From the NCBI RefSeq assembly GCF_022012435.1, contig NZ_JAKLUA010000016.1, positions 62,001 through 126,000 of the forward strand: a DNA stretch of 64,000 bases. Direction: 5' to 3'. The notes beneath the pieces are model-generated. The model saw nothing but the letters and a program-made list of their open reading frames with translations. It ran no database searches and had not been told where the DNA came from. The translations under genes and the position numbers were made by a program. The stretch comes from Bradyrhizobium zhengyangense. Lineage in GTDB: Bacteria; Pseudomonadota; Alphaproteobacteria; Rhizobiales; Xanthobacteraceae. This document shows positions 26,174 through 34,878 of the stretch, piece by piece (the stretch's first letter is position 1; each line of letters starts with the position of its first letter).

Positions 26174-27163
26174 TCAAACCTTGTAGTGGTCGCGATACCA
26201 GGTGACAAAATTGTGGACCCCGCGCTCGATCGGCGTTGACGGTGCAAAGCCGGTGTCGCGCATCAAATCCTCGACATCCGCGAACGTTTCCACCACATCT
26301 CCCGGCTGCATCGGCAGCAATTCTTTGATCGCCGTCCGACCCAGCTCCCGCTCCAGAAGTCCGACGACATGCATCAGCTCTTCGGGGCGGTGATTTCCGA
26401 CATTGTAGACTCGAGACGGCGCATTTGCGGCAGCCGGATTGTCTACAGGCACAAGATCGATCAGTTTGGATACGACACGGGTCACGTCGTCGATATAGGT
26501 GAAGTCGCGGCGCATCCTGCCATGGTTGAAGAGCCGGATCGGCTTGCCAGCCATGATGGCGTTTACGAACAGAAACATGGCCATATCAGGCCGTCCCCAT
26601 GGGCCGTAGATGGTGAAAAAGCGCAAGGCGGTGACCGGCAGCCGGTACAGATGGCTGTAGGACTGCGCCATCACCTCGTTCGCCTTCTTGGTCGCAGCGT
26701 AGAAGCTCACGGGATGATCGGTCCGGTCCTGCACGGAAAACGGCAGTTTCGTGTTCGCGCCGTAAACGGAGGATGACGAAGCGTAGACAAGATGACGACA
26801 CCCGTTGATCCGACAGCCCTCTAGCACGTTGAGAAAGCCCTGGAGATTGGAATCGACGTAACTGTGGGGCTGGTCGATCGAGTAGCGGACGCCGGCCTGG
26901 GCCGCCAGATGCACCACTTTGGCAAATCGATGTCGCGCAAACAGCGCCGCCATCGCCCCGCGATCGGCAAGATCGGCCTGCACGAAGGAGAAACCGGCCT
27001 CGCTCCGCAACAGCGCCAGCCGCGCCTGCTTCAGCGCCGGATCATAATAGGTGTTGAGATTGTCCAATCCGACGACCGGCCTGCCCTCGGCCAGGAGCTG
27101 CCGGGCGACGTGAAAGCCGATGAAGCCGGCGGCTCCCGTAACCAAAATCGCCTGATCCGTCAT
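26174..27163 (-). CDS. UDP-glucuronate 4-epimerase (extended SDR)
   Basis: 329 residues. NAD-binding loop T-G-A-A-G-F-I-G-F-H, the S-S-S-S-V-Y-G serine region and the catalytic Y-A-A-T-K-K (Tyr-X3-Lys). The N-T-Y-Y-D-P-x-L-K and A-A-Q-A-G-V-R-Y-S motifs are those of UDP-glucuronate 4-epimerases of the Cap1J/LpsL type, which supply UDP-galacturonate. Galacturonate occurs in rhizobial LPS core. First gene of the epimerase-manC pair. Confidence 0.9.
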   Translation of the reverse strand: MTDQAILVTGAAGFIGFHVARQLLAEGRPVVGLDNLNTYYDPALKQARLALLRSEAGFSFVQADLADRGAMAALFARHRFAKVVHLAAQAGVRYSIDQPHSYVDSNLQGFLNVLEGCRINGCRHLVYASSSSVYGANTKLPFSVQDRTDHPVSFYAATKKANEVMAQSYSHLYRLPVTALRFFTIYGPWGRPDMAMFLFVNAIMAGKPIRLFNHGRMRRDFTYIDDVTRVVSKLIDLVPVDNPAAANAPSRVYNVGNHRPEELMHVVGLLERELGRTAIKELLPMQPGDVVETFADVEDLMRDTGFAPSTPIERGVHNFVTWYRDHYKV

Positions 27164-27294
27164 CCTGTTCCCAAAGCAAACCAGAGGACATGCTTCGCCG
27201 CACTGGCAACATCAGCCTCTTTAGACGTCGCCCCGAGGGGGCCGCAATAGCCAGCAACTTTAACGGTAAAGAGCCCCACAGGAGCTCAAGGGCC

Positions 27295-27334
27295 ATTGCA
27301 AGAGAGCTCAACATCGCAAGAGAGCTATTGCAAG
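27295..27334. repeat. Short direct repeats in the divergent promoter region
   Basis: ATTGCAAGAGAGCT, ATCGCAAGAGAGCT (18 nt apart) and a half-copy ATTGCAAG follow each other between the epimerase and YbhN-type gene starts. Could be operator half-sites; no matching regulator is identified. Confidence 0.4.
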
Positions 27335-27424
27335 ATCGGCGCCAAAACCATACCAAAGCGGCCGAATTCGGCGCCTGGCGTCGGGTAACCTCAACCTTCG
27401 CCAACCCCTGTTCATGCGGGCGAG

Positions 27425-28384
27425 ATGCGCCGAATCCTGCTGTCGACGGCCAAAATCCTGATATCCGCGGCGCTGCTCTACCTGGCATTGCGCAAGGTCG
27501 ACCTGACCGAGCTGGTGTCACGCTTCACGGTGTCCAGCCTGCTCTGGATCGGCATGGCGATCGCGGTGACATTCCTGCAGATCTTCGTCGGCGTGCTGCG
27601 CTGGCGCGATGTCAGCGCTGCATGCGGCGCGCCGCTCGAGCTCGGCCGTGCCATGCGCTACAACGTGATCGGTTCGTTCTTCAACCAGACCCTGCCGTCC
27701 GCGATCGGCGGCGACGCGGTCCGGCTGTGGCTGGTCGCGCGCGCCGGCGCCGGATGGCGCGCGGCGACCTATTCGATCTTCGTCGATCGCGCGATCGGCC
27801 TGATCGCGCTGGCGATCCTCATCGTCGCGAGCCTGCCCTGGAGCTATCAGCTGATCACCGACCCGCACGGCCGCTCGGCGCTGTTGCTGGTCGACCTCGC
27901 CGCGCTCGCCGGCGGCATCGGCTTCCTGATCTTCGGCGTGCTGAAATGGTCGTGGCTGAAGACCTGGTGGGCGACCCATCATCTCCACGCCTGCGCCGTG
28001 ATCGCCAATCGCGTCATCTTCAACCCGACGCGTGGACCGAGGGTCGCGGTCCTATCGCTGCTCGTTCACGTGCTCACCGCCGTCATCGCCTGGTGCGTGG
28101 TGCAGTCGATCGCAGCACCGGTCAGCCTCGCCCAGGTCTTCCTGCTGGTGCCGCCGGTGATGCTGATCACCCTGATGCCGATCTCGATCGCCGGCTGGGG
28201 CGTGCGCGAGGCCACCATGGGGCTGGCCTTCGGCTTCGCCGGACTTGCCGCGAACGAAGGCGTCAACGTCTCACTGCTGTTCGGCGCGGTCGTCTTCATC
28301 GTCGGCGCCGTCGGCGGCCTGGTCTGGATCCTCAGCGCGGAGAAAGCCGCGCAGGGCTCGGCGCAGCTCGGGGTTCCTGAGTGA
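27425..28384 (+). CDS. YbhN/AglD-type membrane protein (LPG-synthase transmembrane domain, UPF0104)
   Basis: 319 residues with about 8 membrane helices. Family features: N-Q-T-L-P-S-A-I-G-G-D-A-V-R near residue 95 and a P-I-S-I-A-G-W-G-V-R-E-A block near 255. The family is related to the membrane half of MprF and includes hopanoid- and glycolipid-associated transporters or flippases. Overlaps the next gene (GTGA), so the two are coupled; a role in the lipid-linked sugar pathway is inferred from this. Confidence 0.87.
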   Translation: MRRILLSTAKILISAALLYLALRKVDLTELVSRFTVSSLLWIGMAIAVTFLQIFVGVLRWRDVSAACGAPLELGRAMRYNVIGSFFNQTLPSAIGGDAVRLWLVARAGAGWRAATYSIFVDRAIGLIALAILIVASLPWSYQLITDPHGRSALLLVDLAALAGGIGFLIFGVLKWSWLKTWWATHHLHACAVIANRVIFNPTRGPRVAVLSLLVHVLTAVIAWCVVQSIAAPVSLAQVFLLVPPVMLITLMPISIAGWGVREATMGLAFGFAGLAANEGVNVSLLFGAVVFIVGAVGGLVWILSAEKAAQGSAQLGVPE

Positions 28385-29388
28385 GCGCGCTCACGATCGT
28401 GCCATCGCTGCTTGCCATTGCGATCGCCGCGCTGATCTCGGCGCTGATCACCTGGACCAGCCGCCCCCTGCTCCAGCGCTACGCGCTGGCGCGGCCGAAC
28501 GCGCGCTCCTCCCACCGCATCCCGACGCCGCAGGGTGCAGGCATCGCGGTGATAGCAGCAACGCTGCTCGTCGCTTCCGCCTTGGCGGCGTGGGTGGGCG
28601 TTGCGATCTCGCCGGCGCTGGTGATTGCGACCATCGTGATCGCGCTGGTCGGCTTCGCGGACGACATCGTATCCCTGCCGGTGCTGGTGAGGCTCGTGCT
28701 GCAGGCCGCCTGCGTCGGCGCCGTGGTATTCACCGCGCCCGAGACCGCTCGCATCGTGCCCGCTTTGCCGCTCACGATAGAGCGCGGCCTGATCCTGCTC
28801 GCGGGTGTCTGGTTCGTGAACCTCGTCAACTTCATGGACGGTCTCGACCTGATGACGGTGGCGGAGGTGGTGCCGGTCACAGCAGTGCTAATGCTGCTCG
28901 GCCTGCTCGGCGACCTGTCCTGGCCGGCGGTGCTGGTCGCAACCGCCCTATGCGGCGCGATCCTCGGCTTTGCGCCGTTCAACAAGCCGGTCGCAAAAGT
29001 GTTTCTGGGCGATGTCGGCAGCCTGCCGATCGGCCTTCTGCTCGGCTGGTGCCTGCTGGAGCTCGCCTGGCACGGGCAACCCGCCGCGGCGCTGCTGCTG
29101 CCGGCCTATTACCTCGCGGATTCCACCATCACGCTGTTCCGGCGGATCGCAAGACGCGAGCAGTTCTGGTCGGCGCATCGCTCGCATTTCTACCAGCGCG
29201 CCACCGACAACGGTTTTTCGGTTCCGCGTGTCGTCGGCGAAGTCTTTGTCCTCAACCTCGTGCTGGCGGCCCTTGCGCTTCTCACGGTCCGATCAGGCTC
29301 GGTGACGGTCACGCTGATCGCGCTGCTGGCGGCCGCGATCGCGATCGCCTTCGTGCTGCTGCGGTTCTCCCGCCCTCAGGCGTCCTGA
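28381..29388 (+). CDS. MraY/WecA-family sugar-1-phosphate transferase (WbpL/WreU-like initiating enzyme)
   Basis: 335 residues, GTG start overlapping the previous stop (GTGA). About 10 membrane helices. Catalytic motifs: S-S-H-R-I-P-T-P-Q-G-A-G near the start, V-G-F-A-D-D (Mg-binding DD), V-N-F-M-D-G-L-D, and K-V-F-L-G-D-V-G-S-L-P-I-G, with a final H-R-S-H-F-Y-Q-R motif. The family joins an amino-sugar-1-phosphate to undecaprenyl phosphate, the first step of O-chain assembly. Neighbouring 4-reductase and dehydratase genes suggest the sugar is QuiNAc. Its last 13 bp overlap the end of the convergent reductase gene. Confidence 0.9.
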   Translation: MSALTIVPSLLAIAIAALISALITWTSRPLLQRYALARPNARSSHRIPTPQGAGIAVIAATLLVASALAAWVGVAISPALVIATIVIALVGFADDIVSLPVLVRLVLQAACVGAVVFTAPETARIVPALPLTIERGLILLAGVWFVNLVNFMDGLDLMTVAEVVPVTAVLMLLGLLGDLSWPAVLVATALCGAILGFAPFNKPVAKVFLGDVGSLPIGLLLGWCLLELAWHGQPAAALLLPAYYLADSTITLFRRIARREQFWSAHRSHFYQRATDNGFSVPRVVGEVFVLNLVLAALALLTVRSGSVTVTLIALLAAAIAIAFVLLRFSRPQAS

Positions 29389-30323
29389 GCTGCCAGCGCC
29401 AGCCGCAGGCCCTCGTCGAGCGTCACCGAAGGCTGCCATCCCGTTGCGATCGCCTTGGACACGTTGAGCTCGAGCGAGCCGATCAGGCTGTCATGGGTGT
29501 CCTGCCGGCCGAGCAGGCCGAGCAGCGAGCTCAGCAGCTCCGGCGACATGCCGAACAGCCTCGGATTCTTGCCCGACGCCCTGGCCAGGCGCTCGATGAA
29601 TTCGGGCGTCGAGACCTGCTCCTTGTCGGCCACCAGGAAGACCTCGAAATTGCTCGCGGGATCGGTATTGCCAAGCCGGCGCAGGATGAAGGACGAGAGG
29701 TTCTCCACCGCCAGGAAGGCGCGGTGGTTGCGGATCGAGCCAAAGGGCAGCGGCAATCCCAGGTTCACCGCGCGCGTCAGCAGCGCGAAATTGCCCTTGG
29801 CACCCGCGCCATAGACCAGCGGCGGCCTTATCACCGAAATATTCAGCTGGCTGTCGCGTGCGAGCGTCCTCAGGCCCGCCTCGGCCGCCGCCTTGGACAT
29901 GCCGTAGAGGCCGCGCGGCGTCAGGATGTCGTTTTCGCTGAACGGGGCACGGCCCTCGTTGGTGCGGCCATGCACCAGAACCGTGCTAACAAAGATAAAG
30001 TGGCGCACACCAGCCATTGCCGCAGAGCGCGCCAGGTGCAGCGTACCGGCGATGTTGACGTTGCGGTAGAGCTGGACCGCGTGCTCCTCGTGCTTGTGAT
30101 GCACGCGGGCGGCGAGATGAACGACGGCATCGACGCCGTCGAGCGCGGCGGTCCAATCGGTGTCGGGGCCGATGCTCTCGATGACGACCTCGTCGCCCTG
30201 CCCGTGCGGGCTGCGGACCGCGCGCCGAACCGCCCATCCTTCGCGCTCCAGGTCGGGCACGACGTGGCGACCGACGAAGCCACTCGCTCCCGTCACCAAC
30301 ACAAGCGGCTTTTCCTTGCTCAT
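29376..30323 (-). CDS. NAD-dependent 4-keto sugar reductase (WreQ/WbpV-like SDR)
   Basis: 315 residues from the ATG at 30323, which overlaps the preceding stop (ATGA). NAD loop V-T-G-A-S-G-F-V-G-R-H, V-S-T-V-L-V-H-G region, and catalytic Y-G-M-S-K-A-A-A-E. It resembles the reductases that turn UDP-4-keto-6-deoxy-GlcNAc into UDP-QuiNAc (WreQ of Rhizobium etli, WbpV in Pseudomonas), fitting the dehydratase and initiating transferase nearby. A plain epimerase is the alternative. Confidence 0.82.
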   Translation of the reverse strand: MSKEKPLVLVTGASGFVGRHVVPDLEREGWAVRRAVRSPHGQGDEVVIESIGPDTDWTAALDGVDAVVHLAARVHHKHEEHAVQLYRNVNIAGTLHLARSAAMAGVRHFIFVSTVLVHGRTNEGRAPFSENDILTPRGLYGMSKAAAEAGLRTLARDSQLNISVIRPPLVYGAGAKGNFALLTRAVNLGLPLPFGSIRNHRAFLAVENLSSFILRRLGNTDPASNFEVFLVADKEQVSTPEFIERLARASGKNPRLFGMSPELLSSLLGLLGRQDTHDSLIGSLELNVSKAIATGWQPSVTLDEGLRLALAAQDA

Positions 30324-31540
30324 CGCTGCTCCGAAAGGTTCGGGTTGCGCAACAAGTCGTCTATCATGGCGGCATAGGCGTTCATCGCCACGCCGCGATC
30401 GAACCCCCATGCTGCTTTCACCGCGCGCGCGGCCATGGCGCCGTCGCCGGAAGCGGACGCCGCGCGGATCGCGGCGGCGAGCTGATCGGCGCGGCCCGGC
30501 GTCACGACCCAGCCGAGGCCGCTCTCCACGACCGTCAGGGCGGCCTCGGCCTCGGGTTCCGAGATCAGCACGACCGGACGGCCGACCGCCAGCAGATTAT
30601 AGAAACGGCTCGGTACCGACACCCCGGCCACGTCCTTCCGGTAGGGGATGATCCAAAGGTCGGCCGCAGCCAGGAAGGCCTCGAGCTCGGAATCCTCCAC
30701 CCGTGCCACGAAGCCGACATTGGGCAGGTTCGCTTCGGCCTGCAACTGCTTCAGCCGCTCGAAGCCAATGCCCCAGCCGGAGAGCAGGAAGCCAATATCC
30801 GCCTCGTCTTTCAATAGGCGCGCCGCCTCGAACACGATCTCCGGATCGTGGGTGAAACCGAGATTGCCCGACAGCCCGACCACGAAGCGGGCCGCAAGGT
30901 GCTTGCGGAACGGATTGTCTGATGTCACCGGCCGCACCGCCGGCACCAGCGTCGCCCAGTTCGGGATGAAGCGGATCTTGTTGCGCGTCATGCCGGAATA
31001 GGTCAGCAGCGGCGCTTCCGCATCGCGCCCGATGGTCACGACGGCATTGAGGGCGCGAAACATCAGGCTGTTGGCGGCGCGCATCACGCCCGCCACGACC
31101 GAGCGCGGCTTCAAGAGACCGGCCATTACCAGCACGTCAGGAAACAGGTCGTGCATGATCAGCGCCGAGCGCGCGCCTTTGAGCCACGCCGCGGCCACCA
31201 CTGCGTAAGGCAGCATGAACGGCGCGGTGACCGTGAGCACGACGTCACCTCGTCGCAAGCGCCGTAGCAGCGCGACGAAGATGCGCAGCACGAACAGCAG
31301 CTCGGAAATGCCGCGCCGGACCAGCGCCGCCTTTCCCGCCATGCGGTTCTTGATGGCGATGACCCGTGGCTTGTCGGGGCCGATCTGCGAGGGCGGCAAC
31401 GCGCCTGATGAGCCCGACAGCACCACGACCTCATGGTCAGATGCGAGGCGGCAGGCGATCTCGGCCATGATCGCCGCGGTCGTGCTGGGATCCGGCGGAT
31501 AATGCTGGCTCGCGACGACGATCTGGCCTTGCGACTGCAT
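30320..31540 (-). CDS. Glycosyltransferase family 4 (WbuB/fucosaminyltransferase type)
   Basis: 406 residues from the ATG at 31540, two bases after the dehydratase stop (TGA GC ATG). GT-B fold: the N-terminal Q-H-Y-P-P-D-P-S-T-T-A-A segment is shared by WbuB-like enzymes, the acceptor region has H-D-L-F-P-D, and the donor domain has L-S-G-N-L-G-F-T-H-D and S-V-P-S-R-F-Y-N-L-L-A-V-G-R-P-V. WbuB-type enzymes add the second sugar to the lipid-linked initiating amino sugar. Gene order (dehydratase, GT4, reductase, minus strand) supports that. Confidence 0.87.
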   Translation of the reverse strand: MQSQGQIVVASQHYPPDPSTTAAIMAEIACRLASDHEVVVLSGSSGALPPSQIGPDKPRVIAIKNRMAGKAALVRRGISELLFVLRIFVALLRRLRRGDVVLTVTAPFMLPYAVVAAAWLKGARSALIMHDLFPDVLVMAGLLKPRSVVAGVMRAANSLMFRALNAVVTIGRDAEAPLLTYSGMTRNKIRFIPNWATLVPAVRPVTSDNPFRKHLAARFVVGLSGNLGFTHDPEIVFEAARLLKDEADIGFLLSGWGIGFERLKQLQAEANLPNVGFVARVEDSELEAFLAAADLWIIPYRKDVAGVSVPSRFYNLLAVGRPVVLISEPEAEAALTVVESGLGWVVTPGRADQLAAAIRAASASGDGAMAARAVKAAWGFDRGVAMNAYAAMIDDLLRNPNLSEQR

Positions 31541-31542
31541 GC

Positions 31543-33456
31543 TCAGGCCGCGGTTGACCCGAACTCGGGAACCGCATCCTTGAGGATCGTCCTGATGGTC
31601 GCGCGATCGTCGCGCTCGATGGCCTGATCGAGCGCCGCGATCCATTTGCGCAAGGTCTGCATCGGCGGCTCGTTCGGCTGCGCGGCCATGATGCCAGCGA
31701 CACCGATCTCGCGGGTCGGCTCTTCGGACGCAAAGAGGATTTCGTGCAGGCGCTCCCCCGGCCGCATCCCCGTGAACACGATCTCGATGTCGTAACCGGG
31801 TTGCAGGCCGGAGAGACGGATCATGCGTTCGGCGAGATCCACGATCTTCACCGGCTGGCCCATGTTGAGCACATAGACGGAAACGTCCGAACGCGCCATG
31901 CCGAGCGCATGCGTCGCTGCCGTGATGACGAGGTCGCAGGCCTCGCGGATGGTCATGAAATAGCGGACCATGTCGGGATGCGTCACCGTGACAGGGCCGC
32001 CGGCCTCGATCTGGGCCTTGAACTTCGGCACCACCGAGCCGTTCGAGGCCAGCACATTGCCGAAGCGAACGGAGATCAGCCGCATCGGCGGCTTGGCACC
32101 GGCAGCCCCCGCCGCAAGATCATGGTCGAGAGCCTGGCAGTACATCTCGGCGAAACGCTTGGTGAGGCCCAGCATCGACACCGGCTCGATCGCCTTGTCG
32201 GTCGAGATCATCACCATGGCTTCGGCGCCGGCGGCGAGCGCCGCGTCGGCGACGTTGATCGAGCCGAAGATGTTGGTCTTGACGCCCTCGCTCCAGTCGC
32301 GCTCGAGGATCGGCACGTGCTTGAGGGCCGCTGCGTGGAACACGATGTTGGGCTTGAACTCGGCCATCAGGCGCATCACGCGCTCGCGGTCGCGGATGTC
32401 GGCGATCCGCCCCTCGATCGCAGCACCCGCGTCGTGCGCGGCGAGCGCCTCGGTGACCGCATAGAGCGCCGGCTCGGAATTCTCCAGGATCAACAGGCGC
32501 GCGGCGCCGAAGGCGACGACACGCTCGCAGATCTCGGAGCCGATCGAACCACCGCCGCCGGTGACGATTACCGCCTTGCCCCTGATCAGGGCTTCGAGGC
32601 GCGCATAGTCGATCTTTTCGCTCGGCCGCAGCAGCAGGTCCTCGACCGCGACAGCGGTCAGGCGCGGCGTGTCGCCGCTCTCGAGCGAGGGCATGCGGTT
32701 GACGATCACGCCGAGTTTGCGCGCCCGCATCAGGATCGATTCCGGATGCGCCTCCGGCTCGAACGCCGACGGCGTCATCACCACGCGTGCAATCGCCTTG
32801 CCGCGCTTGGCGAAATCGGAAACTACGTCCTCGATGTCATCGACGCCGCCCAGCACCGGAACGTTGCGGATGAACTGGCCGCGATCCGAGCCCGACGGTG
32901 ACAGCACGCCGACCGGCCAGATCCGCTTGATCGCCCCACTCTCGATACCGCGCAGAAGCACCTCGGCGTCTGCAGCGCGGCCGATCAGTAACGTCGGCGC
33001 GGCATCCTCCGCGCGAGCATGACGCCGCACCCGCGTGTAGCGGAAGTAACGATAGGCCATGCGCAAGGCGCTGAGAAAGAAGATCTCCAGGAACCAGTAG
33101 AGAACGATCGTCACCTTGCCGAAGAAGAAGGCACCGCGGACATTGGGAGCAACAATGATGTAGTCCAGCGCCAGCAAGGCAACTGTCAGCACGCTAGCGA
33201 CGCGGACGATGTTCATCGCATCCGGCAGCGATATAAAGCGCCATTTGGTGGTGGTCAGGTTGAAAATGAAGAACACGACCACGCTGAAGGCGAGAAAGTA
33301 CGGTAGGATTTGGAATAGCAGCGGCAAACGGTCATAGAAGCCGTCCGCCCCCTCAAAACGCAGATAAAACGCCGCGAACAACGCCGCTGTCGTTGCGAGC
33401 AGGTCGTGGAGCGCAATCATGAAATTGCGCAAAGAAAGATGCGAAAGCCGCGTCAT
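31543..33456 (-). CDS. WbpM/WreV-like UDP-GlcNAc 4,6-dehydratase (membrane-bound)
   Basis: 637 residues: about four N-terminal membrane helices (residues 10-130), a Rossmann-like middle (150-260), then the catalytic SDR domain with V-T-G-G-G-G-S-I-G-S-E, H-A-A-A-L-K-H-V-P, and I-S-T-D-K-A-I-E-P-V-S-M-L-G-L-T-K-R. In this group methionine replaces the usual tyrosine (M-X3-K), as seen here. The family makes UDP-4-keto-6-deoxy-GlcNAc. First gene of the three-gene minus-strand unit with GT4 and reductase. Confidence 0.92.
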   Translation of the reverse strand: MTRLSHLSLRNFMIALHDLLATTAALFAAFYLRFEGADGFYDRLPLLFQILPYFLAFSVVVFFIFNLTTTKWRFISLPDAMNIVRVASVLTVALLALDYIIVAPNVRGAFFFGKVTIVLYWFLEIFFLSALRMAYRYFRYTRVRRHARAEDAAPTLLIGRAADAEVLLRGIESGAIKRIWPVGVLSPSGSDRGQFIRNVPVLGGVDDIEDVVSDFAKRGKAIARVVMTPSAFEPEAHPESILMRARKLGVIVNRMPSLESGDTPRLTAVAVEDLLLRPSEKIDYARLEALIRGKAVIVTGGGGSIGSEICERVVAFGAARLLILENSEPALYAVTEALAAHDAGAAIEGRIADIRDRERVMRLMAEFKPNIVFHAAALKHVPILERDWSEGVKTNIFGSINVADAALAAGAEAMVMISTDKAIEPVSMLGLTKRFAEMYCQALDHDLAAGAAGAKPPMRLISVRFGNVLASNGSVVPKFKAQIEAGGPVTVTHPDMVRYFMTIREACDLVITAATHALGMARSDVSVYVLNMGQPVKIVDLAERMIRLSGLQPGYDIEIVFTGMRPGERLHEILFASEEPTREIGVAGIMAAQPNEPPMQTLRKWIAALDQAIERDDRATIRTILKDAVPEFGSTAA

Positions 33457-33594
33457 CCGCCGACCGATGATTATCCCATTAGTGTAACCTGCCGCGCTGA
33501 TAGCCCATCTCGGCGAGACTTGCTAGCAGAAGCCTTGCCAGCACAAGACTCGCCGGCAGGAGCCTTGCTACCTAGAGGTTGCCAGCCCCCTGGC

Positions 33595-34878
33595 TCAGGA
33601 ACCCACTTTAACCACCTTCGCGCCCTCCCGTTGTGCCCGGATCACCATGCCGCCGGCAACGCCGACGCCGATGACGTAGATCCAGCCCTCGTGAAAGTCG
33701 AACAGATGGGAGTTGAAAAGCGAGGTGAAGACGTTCTGCACCACAATCAGGAGGCCGATCCAATTGGCCAGCCCGTCACCGCGAAACAGCAGCAGATGCA
33801 GGATCCAGATCGCGTAGAGAATGACGATGCCGATGATCCCCCACTGGATGGCGACGTGCAGCATCTGGTTATGCGGATTCGGAAAGACCCTGACGCCCAG
33901 AACCCATGAGGGCTCTTTCGCGGCTCTCTCGAACAGCCCCTGCGAGGAACCGGTACCGTGTCCCACAAGCGGGGCTTCCGAAAAAAACTGAACGGCATGC
34001 CGCCAATATTCGAGGCGCTCGCCGATGGACGTCGGCACGCTCTCTTGGGTGTAAAGGCGGTAGTCCCGCGAAAACGTGTCCGCGGTCTTGCGCAATTGCG
34101 GCGAGGCTTGCCAGGCGATCGCAGCGCCGGCGATCAGGGCGGCGGAGATAACCGCGATGCTGCGCCATCTCAAATGAAGCAGCGCGAACACACCGAACAT
34201 GATCGGAACGGTGACGAGCGCGGTGCGCGACACCACCACGAAGACCATGTTGACGAAGAAGCTCAGCGCTATCGCCGTCAGCAATCCGGCAAGCCAGTAG
34301 CGCTTCTCGCGCAGCAGCAGCCCGACCGGATAAGCCAGCGCGACCGCGCAAAGCGTGAACTCCTGGCTCTGGTCGATGTAGTTCTTGACGAAGATGCCGC
34401 GCTCGAGATGGTCCGGCTTGAGCGTCAGATTGGGATAGAAAGCGACCAGCCACGACATCACCGAGAGCAGCGCGCAGGAGACCAGGAAGGCGATGAAGAT
34501 CCAGTTTCCACGCGACGAGCGCTCAAAATGGTAGAGCAGAACGGGCAGCACCAGCAGCTTGACGGTGGGACTGAGCGCGTAGAGGCGCGCGCCCCAGGCC
34601 GCGTCCGACCACAGCGTTCCCACCAGCGCAAGCACAAACAGCGCAATCGGCGCCGCACAAATCGGACGCGTCAGCGATTGCAGGAATGCCCTGATGTCGA
34701 GGAACGGCACCATGCAGACCAGGAACGCGGCGTTGAAGATTGCCGCAAGCGAGGTCGACCACGGCAGCGAGGCAACCGTGAGGATCGCGAACAGGTCGAC
34801 GGTCTCGCTCCAGGCGGCCGGACTGCGGAAACGCCGCCACAGCATCTGGGCGGTCGTCTCCCCTGCAAGTGCCGTCAC
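33595..34878 (-). CDS. waaL: O-antigen ligase family protein
   Basis: 427 residues, about 11-12 membrane helices with a large periplasmic loop near residues 240-330 carrying R-L-E-Y-W-R-H-A and G-H-G-T-G-S, the hallmarks of the Wzy_C/WaaL family. WaaL joins undecaprenyl-linked O-chain to lipid A-core in the periplasm; Wzy polymerases share the domain, so the symbol is likely rather than certain. ATG overlaps the hldE stop (ATGA), linking ligation to core heptose synthesis. Confidence 0.82.
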   Translation of the reverse strand: MTALAGETTAQMLWRRFRSPAAWSETVDLFAILTVASLPWSTSLAAIFNAAFLVCMVPFLDIRAFLQSLTRPICAAPIALFVLALVGTLWSDAAWGARLYALSPTVKLLVLPVLLYHFERSSRGNWIFIAFLVSCALLSVMSWLVAFYPNLTLKPDHLERGIFVKNYIDQSQEFTLCAVALAYPVGLLLREKRYWLAGLLTAIALSFFVNMVFVVVSRTALVTVPIMFGVFALLHLRWRSIAVISAALIAGAAIAWQASPQLRKTADTFSRDYRLYTQESVPTSIGERLEYWRHAVQFFSEAPLVGHGTGSSQGLFERAAKEPSWVLGVRVFPNPHNQMLHVAIQWGIIGIVILYAIWILHLLLFRGDGLANWIGLLIVVQNVFTSLFNSHLFDFHEGWIYVIGVGVAGGMVIRAQREGAKVVKVGS

